A stretch of DNA of 42,138 nt from Brevundimonas naejangsanensis DSM 23858 (GTDB lineage: Bacteria > Pseudomonadota > Alphaproteobacteria > Caulobacterales > Caulobacteraceae), in contig NZ_ATXN01000010.1 in assembly GCF_000421705.1 (NCBI RefSeq), positions 1 to 42,138 on the forward strand. The letters run 5' to 3'. Within the stretch, counting starts at the first letter, position 1. Each line of letters starts with the position of its first letter. Of the stretch, positions 26,994 through 35,263 are shown piece by piece. The position numbers and the translations under genes are program-made. Below the pieces are notes generated by a model. It worked only from the letters and a program-made list of their open reading frames with translations. It did no database searches and had not been told where the DNA came from.

Positions 26994-28562
26994 ATGATCG
27001 ACCTGGCGGTCGTAGACCTTTCACGCCTTCAGTTCGCACTGACGGCGCTATACCACTTTCTGTTTGTGCCCCTCACATTGGGCCTCTCCTTCATGCTGGT
27101 CATCATGGAGAGCATCTATGTGATGACCCGCCGGCCGATCTGGCGGACGATCACCCGTTTCTGGGGCACGATTTTCGGCATCAACTTCGTGCTGGGCGTC
27201 GCCACCGGCCTGACGATGGAATTCCAGTTCGGCATGAACTGGAGCTACTATTCCCACTACGTCGGGGACATCTTCGGGGCGCCGCTGGCGATCGAGGGCC
27301 TGATGGCCTTCTTCCTTGAGGCGACCTTCGTCGGCCTGATGTTCTTCGGCTGGGACAAGCTGAAGCCGCACGCCCACCTGTTCGTCACCTTCATGGTCGC
27401 CCTGGGCACCAACCTGTCGGCCCTGTGGATCCTGGTCGCCAACGGCTGGATGCAGAACCCCGTCGGCGCGGCCTTTAATCCCGACACCATGCGTATGGAA
27501 ATCACCGACTTCATGGCGGTGATCTTCAACCCGGTGGCCCAGGCCAAGTTCGTGCACACCGTGTCGGCCGGTTACGTCTGCGCCGCCGTGGTCGTGCTGG
27601 GCATCTCGGCCTTCTATCTGCTGAAGGGCAAGCACAAGGGCTTCGCCAAGCGGTCGATGACCGTCGCCGCCGCTTTCGGCCTGCTGTCCTCGCTGTCGGT
27701 GGTCGTTCTGGGCGATGAGTCGGGCTATGCGCTGACCGACAACCAGAAGATGAAGCTGGCCGCCCTGGAAGCCATGTGGCGCACCGAAGAGGCGCCCGCC
27801 GGCCTGACCCTGTTCGGCCTGCCGAACCTTGAGGACCGTCACACCCACTTCGAGGTCAAGGTGCCCTATGTTCTGGGCCTGATCTCGACGCGCAGCATCG
27901 ACAAGCCGGTCGAGGGCATCCTGGAATTGGTCGCCGTCGCCGAAGACCGCATCGAACGCGGCGTCGTCGCCTATGACGCGCTGGAGAAGGTCAAGGCCGA
28001 TCCGACCGACATGGCTGCGCGCGGCCAGTTCGAGACGGTCCGCAACGACCTGGGCTATGGCCTGCTGCTGAAGCGTTATGTCGAGGATCCGCGCGCCGCG
28101 ACGCCGGACCAGATCAAGCTGGCCGCCTGGTCGACGGTGCCGAACGTGCCGCTGATGTTCTGGGTGTTCCGCTTCATGGCGGGCATCGGCTTCCTGATGA
28201 TCGGCCTGTTCGGCGCGGCCTTCGTGCTGTGCACCCTGCGCAAGCATGAGACCAAGTGGTTCCTGCGCCTGGCCGTCCTGGCCATCCCGCTACCGTGGAT
28301 CGCGATCGAGGCCGGTTGGCTTCTGGCCGAAGTGGGGCGTCAGCCCTGGGCCGTGGAAGGCGTTCTGCCGACCTTCCTGGGCGCGTCCAGCCTGACGGTG
28401 GCGCATCTGTGGACCACGATCATCTGCTTCACCCTGCTGTACGGCGCCCTCGCCGTCGTCGAGGTCGGCCTGATCCTGCGCGCGGTCAAGAAGGGGCCGT
28501 TCGCTGAGCAGGAAGCCCGCGAAGAAGACGCCCGCACGGAAGGCGAGCCCGCGGTCGCCTGA
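26994..28562 (+). CDS. cydA: Cytochrome bd ubiquinol oxidase subunit I
   Basis: 522-aa haem-carrying subunit of cytochrome bd, a high-affinity quinol oxidase. Ligands in register with E. coli are H21 (high-spin haem b595), H188 in KFVHTVSAGY and M395 in FRFMAG (both haem b558). The GRQPW motif is at 448-452, and the quinol loop keeps K252/K254 and E259. AGGAG precedes ATG at 26994; the open frame begins 10 codons earlier without support. The length equals the E. coli subunit. It is the first gene of cydABX, under the FNR box at 26904. Confidence 0.97.
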   Translation: MIDLAVVDLSRLQFALTALYHFLFVPLTLGLSFMLVIMESIYVMTRRPIWRTITRFWGTIFGINFVLGVATGLTMEFQFGMNWSYYSHYVGDIFGAPLAIEGLMAFFLEATFVGLMFFGWDKLKPHAHLFVTFMVALGTNLSALWILVANGWMQNPVGAAFNPDTMRMEITDFMAVIFNPVAQAKFVHTVSAGYVCAAVVVLGISAFYLLKGKHKGFAKRSMTVAAAFGLLSSLSVVVLGDESGYALTDNQKMKLAALEAMWRTEEAPAGLTLFGLPNLEDRHTHFEVKVPYVLGLISTRSIDKPVEGILELVAVAEDRIERGVVAYDALEKVKADPTDMAARGQFETVRNDLGYGLLLKRYVEDPRAATPDQIKLAAWSTVPNVPLMFWVFRFMAGIGFLMIGLFGAAFVLCTLRKHETKWFLRLAVLAIPLPWIAIEAGWLLAEVGRQPWAVEGVLPTFLGASSLTVAHLWTTIICFTLLYGALAVVEVGLILRAVKKGPFAEQEAREEDARTEGEPAVA

Positions 28563-28588
28563 CCCGGTCGTTGAAGGAAAAAAGAGAG

Positions 28589-29737
28589 ATGGAACTCCCC
28601 CTCGACTACACCACCCTCCGCCTGATCTGGTGGGGATTGCTGGGCGTGCTGCTGATCGGCTTCGCCCTGACCGACGGGTTCGACATGGGCGTCGGCGCCC
28701 TGTTGCCCTTCGTCGCCAAGAAGGATGAAGAGCGTCGCATGGTGATCAACACCATCGGCGCGACCTGGGAAGGCAACCAGGTCTGGTTCATCGTCGGCGG
28801 AGCGGCGATCTTCGCCGCCTGGCCGCAGGTCTACGCCGTCAGTTTCTCGGGCTTCTACCTGGCGATGTTCCTGGTGCTGTCCGCGCTGATACTGCGGCCG
28901 GTGTCGTTCAAGTATCGCTCCAAGCGGCCCGAGGCGCGCTGGCGCTCCATGTGGGACTGGGGCCTGTTCATCGGCAGCTTCGTTCCGGCTCTGGTGTTCG
29001 GCGTGGCGGTCGGCAACGTCCTGCTGGGCGCGCCCTTCCGCCTGACGAGCGACCTGCGCAGCTTCTATGAGGGCAGCCTGCTGGGTCTGTTCTCGCCCTT
29101 CACTCTGATCTGCGGCCTGTTGTCGGTGTCCATGCTGGTCCTGCACGGCGCGGCCTGGCTGTCGATCAAGGGCGAAGAAGGTCCGGTGCTGAAACGCGCT
29201 CGCGCCATCGGCACCGCCGCCGGTGCAGCCAGTCTGGTGCTGTTCGCCATCGGCGGAGCCATGGTCGCCTTCGGCGACATGGGCTTCCGCATCACCGGCG
29301 TGGTCGACACGGCGGGCGCCTCCAACCCCCTGCGCACGGCGGTGGAGGCGGCGCCGGGCGCCTGGATGGACAACTACGGCCGCTATCCGTGGATGCTCAT
29401 CGCGCCCGTTCTGGGCTTTGCGGGCGCTGCGGTCGGTCTGCTGGGGATGTGGCGCAAGTCGGCGGCCCTGGCCTTCGGCGGATCGTCGGCTTCGGCGGTC
29501 GGGATCATCTCGACGGTCGGCCTGTCGATGTTCCCCTTCATCCTGCCCAGCTCGATCGACGCCCAGTCCAGCCTGACGGTGTGGAACGCTTCGTCCAGCC
29601 ACACGACCCTGTTCATCATGCTGATCGTGGTCGCGGTCTTCCTGCCCTTCGTCCTGCTCTACACCTCCTGGGTCTATAAGGTGCTGTGGGGCCGCTCGAC
29701 GATGGACGCGCTGAAGACCAACCCCGACCTCTACTGA
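28589..29737 (+). CDS. cydB: Cytochrome bd ubiquinol oxidase subunit II
   Basis: 382-aa membrane partner of CydA. The N-terminus has LIWWGLLGVLLIGFALTDGF followed by DMGVGALLPF, the hallmark CydB start, and GATWEGNQVWFI follows. AAGGA precedes ATG at 28589. It lies 26 bp after cydA and 22 bp before cydX, in one operon. The length is standard. Confidence 0.97.
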   Translation: MELPLDYTTLRLIWWGLLGVLLIGFALTDGFDMGVGALLPFVAKKDEERRMVINTIGATWEGNQVWFIVGGAAIFAAWPQVYAVSFSGFYLAMFLVLSALILRPVSFKYRSKRPEARWRSMWDWGLFIGSFVPALVFGVAVGNVLLGAPFRLTSDLRSFYEGSLLGLFSPFTLICGLLSVSMLVLHGAAWLSIKGEEGPVLKRARAIGTAAGAASLVLFAIGGAMVAFGDMGFRITGVVDTAGASNPLRTAVEAAPGAWMDNYGRYPWMLIAPVLGFAGAAVGLLGMWRKSAALAFGGSSASAVGIISTVGLSMFPFILPSSIDAQSSLTVWNASSSHTTLFIMLIVVAVFLPFVLLYTSWVYKVLWGRSTMDALKTNPDLY

Positions 29738-29759
29738 TCCCGCGAAAGGAGATCATCTC

Positions 29760-29879
29760 ATGTGGTATTTCGCCTGGATCCTGGGCCTCGGCCTGGCGGT
29801 GGCCTTTGGCGTCCTGAACGGCCTGTGGCACGAGTTCCGGCTGTTCGACGAAGGGGATGAGGGGCACTCCGAGCCCTGA
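29760..29879 (+). CDS. cydX: Cytochrome bd small subunit CydX
   Basis: 39-aa single-helix subunit that stabilises the haem site of cytochrome bd. It begins MWYFAWILGLGLAVAFGVLN, the typical CydX pattern, followed by GLWHEFR and an acidic tail. A strong AAGGAG lies 9 bases before the ATG. The gene sits 22 bp after cydB and is too short for ordinary ORF length cut-offs. Confidence 0.93.
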   Translation: MWYFAWILGLGLAVAFGVLNGLWHEFRLFDEGDEGHSEP

Positions 29880-29909
29880 AACCCGACCTCTGACGGACTG
29901 AACTGAATC

Positions 29910-29942
29910 ATCCCCTTCGGCGCTCGCCGGAGGGGATTTTTC
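29910..29942 (+). terminator. Rho-independent terminator of cydABX
   Basis: 12-bp stem with one G-T pair (ATCCCCTTCGGC...GCCGGAGGGGAT) and a 4-base loop, followed by a TTTTTCTT tract, 31 bp after the cydX stop. Confidence 0.9.
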
Positions 29943-29971
29943 TTGAACGAAACCGATGAAATATCCGCTGC

Positions 29972-29985
29972 TTGCGATGGATCAA
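29972..29985. promoter_or_regulatory. FNR-like site upstream of ompW
   Basis: TTGCG-ATGG-ATCAA, the same variant form as at 19751, lying 87-100 bases before the ompW start. ompW is FNR-regulated in E. coli, which makes the site more believable, but one half is imperfect. Confidence 0.5.
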
Positions 29986-30071
29986 GGCGAGACGGACGGG
30001 GTGGGCGCAGGGTGATCGGGACATCGAAGCCGGGCCCTCTTCCGACCCGGCGAATGTCGGGGATTGAACCG

Positions 30072-30725
30072 ATGAAAAACGCCGCCGCCCTTATCGCTTC
30101 CGTCAGCCTGCTGGCTGTCGCGGGCGCAGCTTCCGCCCAGACGGCCGCACCCGAACCGGTGGGCAAGGGCTCGCTGATCGTCACCGCCCGCATGACCGGC
30201 GTCCTGCCCCAGGCCGACGACGCCATCGTCACCGCCGCCGGGGCCGACAGCGGCCTGAAGGTCGATGTGGGCGACGACTGGATGCCGACGCTGGGCTTCA
30301 CCTATTTCGTCGCTGACCACTGGGCCGTCGAGGCCATTCTGGGCGCGACCCAGCATGAAGTCCGCGCCAAGGGGGCGGGAACGGATGTTGCGGTGCATGA
30401 GACCTGGGTGCTGCCGCCGGTGGTGACGCTGCAATACCGGCCGACCCCGAACGCGACGATCAGCCCTTATGTCGGTGCGGGCGTCAGCTACATGGCCTTC
30501 TTCAGCGGCAAGGACAAAAACGGCTTCGAGGTCGATCTGGACAACGGCTTCGGCGTCGCCCTTCAGGCCGGGGCGGACTGGAACATTTCCGGCCCCTGGA
30601 CGCTGAACCTGGACGCCAAGAAGGTGTGGTTCGACACGGACGCCAAGATCAACGGCGGCGCGCTGAAGAGCAGCGTCAGTCTGGATCCCTGGGTCGTGTC
30701 GGTGGGCGTCGGCCGCAAGTTCTAG
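30072..30725 (+). CDS. ompW: OmpW-family outer membrane protein
   Basis: 217-aa eight-stranded beta-barrel protein of the OmpW family. The signal peptide is MKNAAALIASVSLLAVAGAA, ending SA-Q around residue 22. Family features are GDDWMPTLGFTYFVADHWAV, TLQYRP, ISPYVGAGVSYM, GFGVALQAGADW and the C-terminal aromatic F of VSVGVGRKF for barrel insertion. Two in-frame ATGs exist at 30054 and 30072; 30072 begins the signal peptide. OmpW forms a narrow hydrophobic channel and responds to oxygen and envelope stress in other bacteria. Its position between cydABX and fnrL and the FNR-like site fit that. Confidence 0.92.
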   Translation: MKNAAALIASVSLLAVAGAASAQTAAPEPVGKGSLIVTARMTGVLPQADDAIVTAAGADSGLKVDVGDDWMPTLGFTYFVADHWAVEAILGATQHEVRAKGAGTDVAVHETWVLPPVVTLQYRPTPNATISPYVGAGVSYMAFFSGKDKNGFEVDLDNGFGVALQAGADWNISGPWTLNLDAKKVWFDTDAKINGGALKSSVSLDPWVVSVGVGRKF

Positions 30726-30789
30726 AGCCGATGCGGGGAGGGGCGCGGAACGTCAGGCCGCGTCCCCTTATCCCTTCAATGAAAATGGA

Positions 30790-31530
30790 TCAGGCGGCGC
30801 CTTCGCCCAGAGCCTTCAGCGCGGCCGGATCGGGCAGGGCGACGTCGTTGCCCGGCAGAAGCTGGATCAGGTCCGAGGTCTTGAACTGGGTGAAGACCCG
30901 GCTGACCGTCTCGATCGTCAGGCCCAGGTAGTCGGCGATGTCCAGCCGGGTCATCGGCAGGTGGACCTGACCCTCCGGGCCGCCCAACTGCACCTGACGT
31001 TCAGCAAGGCGGGTCAGGAAGCTGGCCAGCCGCTCGCGCGCCGTCTTGCGGCCCAGAAGGACGATCTGTTCCTGAGCCGCCATCAGTTCGTCCCCGGCCA
31101 GGGCCACTAGGCGGTGCTCCAGCGCGGGCAGGGCGTTCAGCAGTTGATCGAAGTCGCTGCGCCGGAAGCGGCAGGCGTTCAGCGGCGTCAGGGCCTCGGC
31201 CGTGAAGCTGGAGGCTCCGCGCCCGCCCAGGCCCAGAAAGTCGCCCTGAAACAGGAATCCGGTGATCTGGCGACGCCCGTCAGGCAGCAGGCGATACAGC
31301 TTCACCGCTCCGTCCACGACGTTGAAGACGAAGGGATTGGGATCGCCTTCATGGAACAGGGCCTGCCCCGGCTGGGCCGTGACGGTCTCGCTGGCGCAGG
31401 CCATGCTCTGGAGCTCATGCCCCTTCAGGTCGGCGCAGACGCCCAGCGGACGGGCGCCGCAGCTGGCGCACGGATGCACGTCCTCCAGACGCACCTCTTC
31501 GATTTGGGTCTGGGCCGCAGCGGTGTTCAC
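30790..31530 (-). CDS. FNR-type oxygen-sensing transcription regulator (FnrL-like)
   Basis: 246-aa CRP/FNR-family regulator. The N-terminal Cys motif C21-x2-C24-x7-C32 plus C120 in LNACRF corresponds to the four ligands of an oxygen-labile 4Fe-4S cluster, in the spacing seen in alphaproteobacterial FnrL/FnrN rather than enteric FNR (C-x2-C-x5-C). A cyclic-nucleotide-like beta roll (~50-125) and a dimer helix (~140-172) precede the winged helix-turn-helix, with E207-TV-S210-R211, the residues that read TTGAT half-sites. The start is GTG at 31530 with GGGAGA upstream. It is probably the master regulator of the FNR boxes in this window. It may be co-transcribed with the GNAT-like gene 59 bp upstream. 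Confidence 0.93.
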   Translation of the reverse strand: MNTAAAQTQIEEVRLEDVHPCASCGARPLGVCADLKGHELQSMACASETVTAQPGQALFHEGDPNPFVFNVVDGAVKLYRLLPDGRRQITGFLFQGDFLGLGGRGASSFTAEALTPLNACRFRRSDFDQLLNALPALEHRLVALAGDELMAAQEQIVLLGRKTARERLASFLTRLAERQVQLGGPEGQVHLPMTRLDIADYLGLTIETVSRVFTQFKTSDLIQLLPGNDVALPDPAALKALGEGAA

Positions 31531-31589
31531 GAAGGTCGTCTCCCGGATGACGGGGCAGTCTAGGCCAAGCGTCGCCGATTTCGAATAGG

Positions 31590-32015
31590 TCAGCCTGTCC
31601 TAGCCGTCCTTTCGACGGCGCAGTCCGGCGTATGGGCCTCTTCGGCATAGCGCAGCCGGGCGCCCAGTTGGGCGGCGAGGGATGTCAGCTCGACGGCCAG
31701 GCTCTGACGCACCAGCGGCCGCACGCCCATCTCGCGCACCACGAAGGGACCGGCCCACAGGGTCTCGCCGTACTCCAGGTCAGGCTGGCGCCACCAACTG
31801 ACGAAGCCCAGCACCCCGCCGCGCTGATTGCGGGCGCTGAGGATGCCGCGGCTCTCCGGCGCGGCGCGCCAGGACGACAGGAAGGCGTCCCACTGGGCGG
31901 GCTCCAGACTGGGGCGCCACAACCGCGCCAGGGCGAAGGCGGCCGGCGCCTCGGCTTTGCTGAGGGGGGACACCTCGAGACGAGGCGCGTCAGGCGCGAG
32001 GCGGGACTCTGTCAT
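31590..32015 (-). CDS. Hypothetical protein, possibly GNAT-like acetyltransferase
   Basis: 141 aa from ATG at 32013-32015; the frame is open to 32102 but that part overlaps the promoter of the divergent gene. GVLGFVSWW followed by LWAGPFVVREMGVRPLVRQS and a long helix looks like the beta4/beta5 and acetyl-CoA loop region of a GNAT fold, but the canonical R/Q-x-x-G-x-G/A loop is not clear. It lies 59 bp upstream of the FNR gene on the same strand, so the two may share a promoter with the FNR box at 32050. The function is unknown. Confidence 0.65.
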   Translation of the reverse strand: MTESRLAPDAPRLEVSPLSKAEAPAAFALARLWRPSLEPAQWDAFLSSWRAAPESRGILSARNQRGGVLGFVSWWRQPDLEYGETLWAGPFVVREMGVRPLVRQSLAVELTSLAAQLGARLRYAEEAHTPDCAVERTARTG

Positions 32016-32049
32016 GGGACGATTGGAACCGAAGCGGCGTCCAGTCGCC

Positions 32050-32063
32050 TTGATCTGCGTCAA
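32050..32063. promoter_or_regulatory. FNR box between GNAT-fnrL and the split-barrel gene
   Basis: TTGATCTGCGTCAA fits TTGAT-N4-(A/G)TCAA. It lies 56-70 bases before the plus-strand split-barrel gene and 34-48 bases before the minus-strand GNAT-like gene. It could activate the former and/or give autoregulation of the latter's operon, including fnrL. Confidence 0.78.
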
Positions 32064-32119
32064 GGCCGGGATGAAGCTGCCGTCCCAGTCTGTTGTCGCC
32101 ATCCTTTTGGAGAATCGCC

Positions 32120-32650
32120 ATGAGCTCGACCTCGCGCACGACCCCGATCCACGGCGGGGCGGTGGCCGCCATCCTGAAGCTGCTGGACAGCCAGAAGCTG
32201 ATGACCCTGGCGGTGAACCGGGCGGATGGACGCCCGCAGGCGGCGACGCTGGGCTATCTGAACGACGGGCTGAACCTGTATTTCGTCACCGGCCGCGACA
32301 GCGAGAAGCTGAAGAACCTGACCGCCGATCCGCGCGTCGGCGTGGCGGTGCGCGGCGTGGGCGAAGAGGGCGAGGCGGTCGGCGTCTCCATCGACGGTCG
32401 CGCCGAAGAGGTGACGGACGGCGATGAGGTGAAGCGGTTGAACGATCTGATTATCGCCCGCTCGCCGGATTTCAGTCCGTGGGCGCCGGGCGGCGACGCT
32501 GTGGCCGTGGTCAAGGTGGTTCCGGAAACCATCAAGGCGGTGGCGGTCATCGGCGGCCGCAGCCGGGCCGAATCCTTCTCGATCGGCGACCCCGACGACC
32601 TGGTCAAAGGCCTGAGCTATGAGCCGAGCGCCGTGGCGCGGTTGTTCTGA
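32120..32650 (+). CDS. Pyridoxamine 5'-phosphate oxidase-like FMN split-barrel protein
   Basis: 176 aa from ATG at 32120, with GGAGA upstream. LMTLAVNRADGRPQAATLGYLNDGLNLYF-type beginning and the EKLKNLTADPRVGVAV block are typical of the PNPOx-like split-barrel family, which bind FMN, F420 or haem. It is not the vitamin B6 enzyme itself, since the C-terminal substrate motif is missing. With an FNR box upstream, a redox or haem-linked role under low oxygen is a reasonable guess. Monocistronic. Confidence 0.82.
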   Translation: MSSTSRTTPIHGGAVAAILKLLDSQKLMTLAVNRADGRPQAATLGYLNDGLNLYFVTGRDSEKLKNLTADPRVGVAVRGVGEEGEAVGVSIDGRAEEVTDGDEVKRLNDLIIARSPDFSPWAPGGDAVAVVKVVPETIKAVAVIGGRSRAESFSIGDPDDLVKGLSYEPSAVARLF

Positions 32651-32691
32651 GGAAAATCCGCGACTTCATGCGTCTGCGGCGCAGATGGCCC

Positions 32692-32720
32692 TTGAAATGG
32701 CCGTGGGGCTCGGGCATACG
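32692..32720 (+). promoter_or_regulatory. Candidate promoter of tRNA-Trp-secE-nusG
   Basis: TTGAAA, 17-bp spacer, CATACG, about 68 bp before the tRNA. A sigma-70-like layout, with a weak -10. Confidence 0.4.
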
Positions 32721-32788
32721 CCCCCCTCTGGCGAGGGTCGCGCCGCTGGAACGATTTCCACGGCGCGCTGATCTTTGTCCGGGACACT

Positions 32789-32864
32789 AGGAGTGTAGCT
32801 CAGCTGGTAGAGCATCGGTCTCCAAAACCGAGGGCCGGGGGTTCGAGTCCCTCCACTCCTGCCA
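32789..32864 (+). tRNA. trnW: tRNA-Trp (anticodon CCA)
   Basis: 76-nt cloverleaf. The acceptor stem AGGAGTG pairs with CACTCCT, discriminator G, and CCA is encoded. The D arm has GCTCAGCTGGTAGAGC. The anticodon stem TCGGT/ACCGA encloses loop CTCCAAA with anticodon CCA at 32822-32824. The T loop is GTTCGAGTC. It lies just upstream of secE, the standard location in proteobacteria. Confidence 0.97.
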
Positions 32865-32934
32865 TTCCCCCTGTTGTTATCGCCTGGGACTTCCCATGTG
32901 GAGCAGCAGGATCCAGAGGTTGAAGAGACGTCAA

Positions 32935-33234
32935 ATGGCCAAGGCGAAGACCCCCGGCGGCCGCCGCACCACGGGGACCAAGACCGCAGCAGCCGCGCAA
33001 GGCGCAGCGACCGTGGCCGTCGACGCGCCCGCGCCGAAGAAAAAGACGTCCATCCCCCAATTCATCAGCGAAGTTCGCGCTGAGGCCCGCAAGATCACCT
33101 GGCCCAGCCGCAAGGAGACCTGGATCACTTCGGTGATGGTCTTCATCATGGTGCTGATCGCCGCAGCCTTCTTCTGGATCGTGGATACGGGCCTTGGCTT
33201 CGCGTCCCGCCTCATCCTCAGCCTTGGCCAATAA
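32935..33234 (+). CDS. secE: Preprotein translocase subunit SecE
   Basis: 99-aa SecE, which clamps SecY in the protein-export channel. The conserved core FISEVRAEARKITWPSRKET (residues ~43-62) is followed by one membrane helix (VMVFIMVLIAAAFFWIV, ~67-83). An Ala/Lys-rich N-terminal tail of about 40 residues (MAKAKTPGGRR..., APAPKKKT) is longer than in the minimal ~65-aa form. The ATG at 32935 is preferred over an in-frame start at 32896. It lies between tRNA-Trp and nusG. Confidence 0.93.
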   Translation: MAKAKTPGGRRTTGTKTAAAAQGAATVAVDAPAPKKKTSIPQFISEVRAEARKITWPSRKETWITSVMVFIMVLIAAAFFWIVDTGLGFASRLILSLGQ

Positions 33235-33247
33235 AGGAGACGCGCAT

Positions 33248-33823
33248 ATGACCGATGCAGCGCCCAAGCCGGCGGCCAATCCCCGCCACAAGTGGTACAT
33301 CGTCCACGCCTATTCCAACTTCGAGAAGAAGGTCGCGGAACAGCTGCGCGATCAGGCCAAGCAGCAGGGCCTGGAAGACGCCTTCTCTGAGATCCTGGTC
33401 CCGACCGAGGATGTCGTCGAGATCCGCCGCGGCAAGAAGGTCAACGCCGAGCGCAAATTCTTCCCCGGCTATGTGCTGGTGAAGATGGAGATGACCGACG
33501 AGGCCTATCACCTGGTCAAGAACACGCCGAAGGTCACGGGCTTCCTGGGCGCCGCGGGCGGCACCAAGCCGCTGCCGGTCTCGGAACGCGAAGTCCAGAA
33601 CATCATCGGCCAGGTGGAAGAGGGCGTTGAGCGTCCGAAGCCTACCATCCGCTTCGACATCGGCGAGAACGTCAAGGTCACCGACGGCCCGTTCGCCAGC
33701 TTCGACGGTCAGGTCGAAAGCGTCGACGAAGAGAACGCCCGCCTGCGCGTGGCCGTCTCCATCTTCGGCCGTCCGACCCCGGTCGATCTGGAATACAATC
33801 AGGTGGAGAAGGTCAGCGCCTGA
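33248..33823 (+). CDS. nusG: Transcription termination/antitermination factor NusG
   Basis: 191-aa NusG, which binds RNA polymerase and links it to Rho and the ribosome. The NGN domain (~14-130) has KWYIVHAYSNFEKKVAEQL and FFPGYVLVKMEM. The C-terminal KOW domain (~138-190) has GENVKVTDGPFASFDGQV and VSIFGRPTPVDLEYNQVEKV. AAAGGAGA precedes the ATG. It starts 13 bp after secE. Confidence 0.97.
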   Translation: MTDAAPKPAANPRHKWYIVHAYSNFEKKVAEQLRDQAKQQGLEDAFSEILVPTEDVVEIRRGKKVNAERKFFPGYVLVKMEMTDEAYHLVKNTPKVTGFLGAAGGTKPLPVSEREVQNIIGQVEEGVERPKPTIRFDIGENVKVTDGPFASFDGQVESVDEENARLRVAVSIFGRPTPVDLEYNQVEKVSA

Positions 33824-33849
33824 TCGGCCGCTGACGCCACGCAGAGATC

Positions 33850-33882
33850 GGGACCGTCTCCGGGCGGTCCCGTTTGCGTTTT
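33850..33882 (+). terminator. Rho-independent terminator after nusG
   Basis: 7-bp stem GGGACCG...CGGTCCC with an 8-base loop, followed by GTTTGCGTTTT. It separates secE-nusG from rplKA. Confidence 0.75.
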
Positions 33883-34020
33883 CAGGGTCTGCCTGCTAAA
33901 CGCGCGCCTTCGCTGGACGACCCTCGAGTCGCCCGGCGGCAAATCCGTGGGAGGCAGCCATGCCGGACCACGGCTCACCGGCCCGACGCATCGTCATCGG
34001 GTCATTCATAGGAGAGACCA

Positions 34021-34452
34021 ATGGCCAAGAAGATTCTCGGCTATATCAAGCTGCAAGTGCCGGCCGCCTCGGCCACGCCTTCGCCCCCGATCGGCCCGGC
34101 TCTGGGTCAGCGCGGCGTGAACATCATGGGCTTCTGCAAGGAGTTCAACGCGCGGACCGAGAAGGAAGCCAAGGGCACCCCGCTTCCGACCGTCATCACC
34201 GTCTATCAGGACAAGTCGTTCACCTTCATCACCAAGACCCCGCCGGCGACCTGGTATCTGAAGCAGGCCGCTGGCATCAAGTCGGGCTCCAAGCTCGTCG
34301 GCCGCGAGTTCGCCGGCAAGATCACGCAGACGCAACTGCGCGAAATCGCCGAGAAGAAGATGAAGGACCTGAACGCGAACGACCTGGACGCCGCGTCGCG
34401 CATCATCGAGGGCTCGGCCCGCGCCATCGGCATTCAAGTGGTGGAGGGCTAA
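34021..34452 (+). CDS. rplK: 50S ribosomal protein L11
   Basis: 143-aa L11 of the GTPase-associated centre, the binding site of thiostrepton and a trigger of RelA. The typical [22 protein letters not shown] block and C-terminal [14 protein letters not shown] are present. AGGAGA precedes the ATG. It lies 3 bp before rplA. Confidence 0.98.
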   Translation: MAKKILGYIKLQVPAASATPSPPIGPALGQRGVNIMGFCKEFNARTEKEAKGTPLPTVITVYQDKSFTFITKTPPATWYLKQAAGIKSGSKLVGREFAGKITQTQLREIAEKKMKDLNANDLDAASRIIEGSARAIGIQVVEG

Positions 34453-34455
34453 GAC

Positions 34456-35145
34456 ATGGCTAAGCTGACCAAAGCCCATAAGGCCCGCACGGGCGTGACC
34501 GAAGACCTGCTGGTTTTCTCGGACGCCATCAAGCTGGTGAAAGACAACGCCAAGGCCAAGTTCGACGAGTCGATCGAAATCTCGGTCAACCTGGGCGTCG
34601 ACCCGCGTCACGCCGACCAACAGGTCCGCGGCGTGGTGAACCTGCCCTCGGGCACCGGCCGTGACGTCCGCGTCGCGGTCTTCGCCAAGGACGCCAAGGC
34701 TGAAGAAGCCAAGGCGGCCGGCGCCGAGCACGTCGGCGCTGAAGACCTGTACGAGAAGATCGCTGGCGGCTTCATGGAGTTCGACCGCGTTATCGCGTCG
34801 CCGGACATGATGGCCCTGGTCGGCCGTCTGGGTAAGGTGCTGGGCCCGCGCGGTCTGATGCCGAACCCGAAGGTCGGCACCGTGACCCCGAACGTCGCCC
34901 AGGCTGTCAAGGACGCCAAGGGCGGCGCCGTTGAGTTCCGCGTCGAAAAGGCGGGCATCGTCCACGCCGGCATCGGCAAGGCCTCCTTCACGCAGGACGC
35001 CCTGGAAGCCAACGTCAAGGCTATCGTGGACGCCCTCGTCCGCGCCAAGCCGTCGGGCGCCAAGGGCACCTATGTGAAGCGCATCGCCCTGTCCTCGACG
35101 ATGGGCCCCGGCTTCAAGGTCGACCCGGCTTCGCTGGGCGCCTGA
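34456..35145 (+). CDS. rplA: 50S ribosomal protein L1
   Basis: 229-aa L1 of the ribosome's L1 stalk. [33 protein letters not shown] and the C-terminal [16 protein letters not shown] blocks are typical. It is co-transcribed with rplK (3-bp gap). It ends in a strong terminator, so rplJL 5.5 kb away is a separate unit. Confidence 0.98.
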   Translation: MAKLTKAHKARTGVTEDLLVFSDAIKLVKDNAKAKFDESIEISVNLGVDPRHADQQVRGVVNLPSGTGRDVRVAVFAKDAKAEEAKAAGAEHVGAEDLYEKIAGGFMEFDRVIASPDMMALVGRLGKVLGPRGLMPNPKVGTVTPNVAQAVKDAKGGAVEFRVEKAGIVHAGIGKASFTQDALEANVKAIVDALVRAKPSGAKGTYVKRIALSSTMGPGFKVDPASLGA

Positions 35146-35170
35146 TAGGCTTCACGGCTAAGAATGACGA

Positions 35171-35208
35171 CGGCCCCGGAAGAGCGATCTTCCGGGGCCG
35201 TTTTCTTT
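35171..35208 (+). terminator. Rho-independent terminator of rplKA
   Basis: Perfect 13-bp stem CGGCCCCGGAAGA-GCGA-TCTTCCGGGGCCG followed by TTTTCTTT. Confidence 0.95.
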
Positions 35209-35225
35209 GTTGATTACGTTCGCCG

Positions 35226-35246
35226 CGCCTCGCGCTGCTTGAGGCG
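35226..35246. repeat. Degenerate GCTGCTTGAGG palindromic unit after rplA
   Basis: CGCCTC-GCGCTGCTT-GAGGCG, a shortened single member of the family found in pairs after rpoC and tuf. Confidence 0.5.
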
Positions 35247-35263
35247 TGTATTCGCTGGCTCGG

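Noticed and set aside
33960..34463. 167-codon frame with a GGGAGG site that overlaps rplK out of frame and ends over the rplA start
   Set aside because: The translation is a frame shadow of rplK beyond the first 20 codons. It might be a leader peptide, but the evidence is only the upstream GGGAGG.
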